Program-made: the position numbers and the translations under genes
Shown here: piece after piece, positions 61,864-64,000 of the stretch
Layout: each line of letters starts with the position of its first letter
How positions within the stretch are numbered: the stretch's first letter is position 1
The notes under the pieces: model-generated
Seen by the model: only the letters and a program-made list of their open reading frames with translations
The model's database searches: none
Told to the model about the DNA's origin: nothing
NCBI RefSeq assembly: GCF_016428595.1
Contig: NZ_JAELVQ010000006.1
Coordinates: 62,001-126,000 of the forward strand
DNA from: Snuella sedimenti
GTDB lineage: Bacteria; Bacteroidota; Bacteroidia; Flavobacteriales; Flavobacteriaceae
Length of the DNA: 64,000 nucleotides
Direction of reading: 5' to 3'

Positions 61864-64000
61864 TTAGAGTCTAGCTGTTATATTTTCTTCCTTTCCATCT
61901 AACCTTATTTTGACTTTTACTTTAGGGTCCCCATTTTGAATTTTACAGTCAAATTGAATGGAGTGCCCTCCCTTTCCATGTATTGGAAGCACTATGTTAC
62001 GCTCTTTAATTAACTTACCTTTTGCATCTGAAATGACAAGTTTATTGTTTTCAAGAATTAATTCTTGACCTTGTTCTAATTTTTCAGGTATAGAAATAGA
62101 GGCATGGTTACTTACTTCAATAGTTATATCACTCACTACAGCATCTTTTTGACCGTCCAATGTAATAAAGGCCTTAAATGGTTGCTCTCCTGTTTCGTTG
62201 GTATATTTCCATTCGGCATAAGTGGGTTGACCAGGTTGCACTTCGACCTTTTCGAAGACAAAATCGTAATCTTGAAACATCATGAGCTTCCATTCTTTAT
62301 CTCGTATGGTCTCTTCCAAGTGAAACTCTTTACTAAGATCTTTTAATTGTTGTTTTTGTTCTTCTGAAAATGCCCCACTAAGTCTTGCTTTTTCCCATAT
62401 TCTAATGAGATTTAAAATAGTATCTGTATTTGGGTTGTTGCTTAAGGCGTTAGGATTAGCCGACAGCGCAAATCCGGCATTGTAAGCCGCACCTCTTGCC
62501 AGCATCCATTCGATATCGGCAATGGTTGTATGAGGTGTTAATGAAAACCACCCCAACATATTGGGCAGATAATTGGCCTCTAAAAACGGTTGGTTATTAA
62601 AACGGTATTCAGATTGACTTTGCCGAAAGCCTCCGTACCAAGGCTCACCCCAATTGATATAATGGTTAATGTGCCAATAATAATGTGTTGTACGACTGGA
62701 ACCATTAACAAGATTCTGTTGTGTACCTTCAAACACCCGTTTTGCAAAATCGTCCATACTGTATGTTCCTTGCCCGGTAGCCAAAGCTCCTTCATGACCA
62801 TCGAAGTCCATTTGGGTAATACCTGTTTCATTGAAAAAATCGATCATATTCTGAGCCATTTCTTTCTGAAGCTCAAAATCAGGAAAAAACACTTTGTACG
62901 GATGGTCTAACAACTTTCCTACCACGTCGCCTTTTTGATGCTCTGAGCTCTTTGTTCCAAAGGTCCCTCTTTCACAATCCAATAATTTATACGGAGCATC
63001 TTTACTAACGGTACGATAGCGAATCAATTCATCGCCAACTTTTACCGTATGCATCCAGTTGAATTCTTCATTATTAAAATACTCGTTCGTACTCACCAAT
63101 ATTTCGGTGCTTGTCGCATCTATATCTCCTGTTAAAGTTCCCTGTCCTGTAAAAACAAGTCCGTTATTAGGAACAGGCGTTACGAAAGGGTCATTGGGCG
63201 TGGTAAACGTAGTCAATGTATGGACTCCAACACGCACTCCTTGTGTATTGGCCTTTTCCACCAAAGTTTTCATACCTACCCTCCCATTAGGAAATTGATC
63301 GGGAATCAAGTTGAATGCACCCCAGTTTTTAAATGGATGTGCATGATATATGGCATTCATCCCCGCCTTTTTAGTGTACTCTAAAAGTTCATCGAAGTTA
63401 TCTTCGGTAAAGGTGGTAATCAAATAAGCTTTACTTCGTTCGGGATGCGTTTTTATCCACTGACCATCCACTTTTGGATGTGGCAAGCCTTCTGTTTCTT
63501 CAATAGTTCCAATAGTTTCCAACACCTGTTCTGGAGCACAGCCAAAAAGCGCAATTTTAGACCCGACAACAGTTTCCCCCTCAATAGGTTTTACTGGCAT
63601 ATTCTTAAAATGATTGGCCCATACATTGGCTGTTCTTTCTACAGACCTATCAATAGTAAATGCATTTAAGGTGCAGCCAAAGTCGGTTTTGGTTGCGGCT
63701 CCTTTACGGTTTTCCACTTCGCCTACATTATTTGTAAGCTCTCCTCCAGTCGTTTTAATATTAAGTGCTTGCAATCCTATTGCAAAATTTTCGTTTCGGG
63801 CAACTCCTACCACTTCGCCAACAATACCTTCAATATTAACAGGGTAACTGCCCCATACTATGGCAGGCACTTTTTCCTGAGGTGTGATAGAAACAACTTC
63901 GAAAGTTAAATAGTGCTCTTTTTCCCTAAATGCTATATCTATTTTAGCACCACTCTTAAAGTTTAAGCTTATAGTCTCTGCTTTCTTATTAAAGTCTGCT
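61864..64000 (-). CDS. secreted glycosidase-like protein, 5' end outside window
   Basis: The frame is open to the window edge; 711 residues are visible and a GTG at 63870 is internal. The visible part begins in a beta-rich domain (GAKIDIAFREKEHYLTFEVVS ... VPAIVWGSYPVNIEG). A TIM-barrel-like region follows (KKAGMNAIYHAHPFKNWG, NTQGVRVGVHTLTTF and GITQMDFDGHEG, candidate active-site strand ends), and a C-terminal beta domain ends DGKEENITARL. I do not recognise the family. It lies upstream of the NPCBM gene on the same strand. Confidence 0.55.
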   Translation of the reverse strand, partial: ADFNKKAETISLNFKSGAKIDIAFREKEHYLTFEVVSITPQEKVPAIVWGSYPVNIEGIVGEVVGVARNENFAIGLQALNIKTTGGELTNNVGEVENRKGAATKTDFGCTLNAFTIDRSVERTANVWANHFKNMPVKPIEGETVVGSKIALFGCAPEQVLETIGTIEETEGLPHPKVDGQWIKTHPERSKAYLITTFTEDNFDELLEYTKKAGMNAIYHAHPFKNWGAFNLIPDQFPNGRVGMKTLVEKANTQGVRVGVHTLTTFTTPNDPFVTPVPNNGLVFTGQGTLTGDIDATSTEILVSTNEYFNNEEFNWMHTVKVGDELIRYRTVSKDAPYKLLDCERGTFGTKSSEHQKGDVVGKLLDHPYKVFFPDFELQKEMAQNMIDFFNETGITQMDFDGHEGALATGQGTYSMDDFAKRVFEGTQQNLVNGSSRTTHYYWHINHYINWGEPWYGGFRQSQSEYRFNNQPFLEANYLPNMLGWFSLTPHTTIADIEWMLARGAAYNAGFALSANPNALSNNPNTDTILNLIRIWEKARLSGAFSEEQKQQLKDLSKEFHLEETIRDKEWKLMMFQDYDFVFEKVEVQPGQPTYAEWKYTNETGEQPFKAFITLDGQKDAVVSDITIEVSNHASISIPEKLEQGQELILENNKLVISDAKGKLIKERNIVLPIHGKGGHSIQFDCKIQNGDPKVKVKIRLDGKEENITARL

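Overview
The window looks like a piece of chromosome from a marine-type member of Flavobacteriaceae (Bacteroidota). The evidence is AT-rich DNA, SusC/SusD and FecI/FecR genes, a hybrid two-component system, many short-leader lipoproteins, and promoters fitting the Bacteroidota consensus (TTG, 17-23 nt, TAnnTTTG). No rRNA, tRNA, CRISPR array, prophage or intact insertion sequence was recognised.

1-13.6 kb: the 3' end of a DUF4407 membrane protein gene and an NTF2-like secreted protein, then a long minus-strand block for proline/hydroxyproline peptides. It holds all four enzymes that take trans-4-hydroxy-L-proline to 2-oxoglutarate: epimerase, D-hydroxyproline dehydrogenase, pyrroline-4-hydroxy-2-carboxylate deaminase and 2-oxoglutarate semialdehyde dehydrogenase. 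Interleaved are two M24 Xaa-Pro peptidases, an S37 prolyl peptidase and a DUF885 peptidase-like protein. A divergent AraC regulator flanks the block, with paired direct repeats between them.

13.6-19.4 kb: a PhnA-like protein, a secreted protein made of two copies of one domain, and a six-gene operon (outer-membrane barrel, ruvC, hemW, cyclase, DUF4260, MmcQ). hemW reads back to its FeS-cluster cysteines only if translation starts at a non-ATG/GTG/TTG codon.

19.4-28.5 kb: a FecI/FecR-type locus: ECF sigma, anti-sigma, STN-domain SusC, SusD, a fasciclin lipoprotein and a DUF5007-like lipoprotein. A plus-oriented terminator lies upstream of susC with no plus-strand gene to serve, which suggests an antisense RNA.

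28.7-39 kb: a glycosyltransferase, an outer-membrane-like protein, and a BlaI - M56 peptidase/TonB - TPR - lipoprotein operon with three 16-bp operators before blaI. Next come a two-component pair and an unlisted 46-residue lipoprotein whose leader can form two mutually exclusive structures.

39.4-52.2 kb: sugar-acid catabolism (kdgK, eda) with two LacI regulators and duplicated identical operators. A hybrid two-component system follows, diverging from a GH109/Gfo-Idh-MocA enzyme and two secreted proteins.

52.2-64 kb: LysR and hutH-hutU-hutI for histidine breakdown, a CHRD-domain protein, and two large secreted glycosidase-like proteins. The last runs off the window and is separated from the other by a REP-like hairpin.
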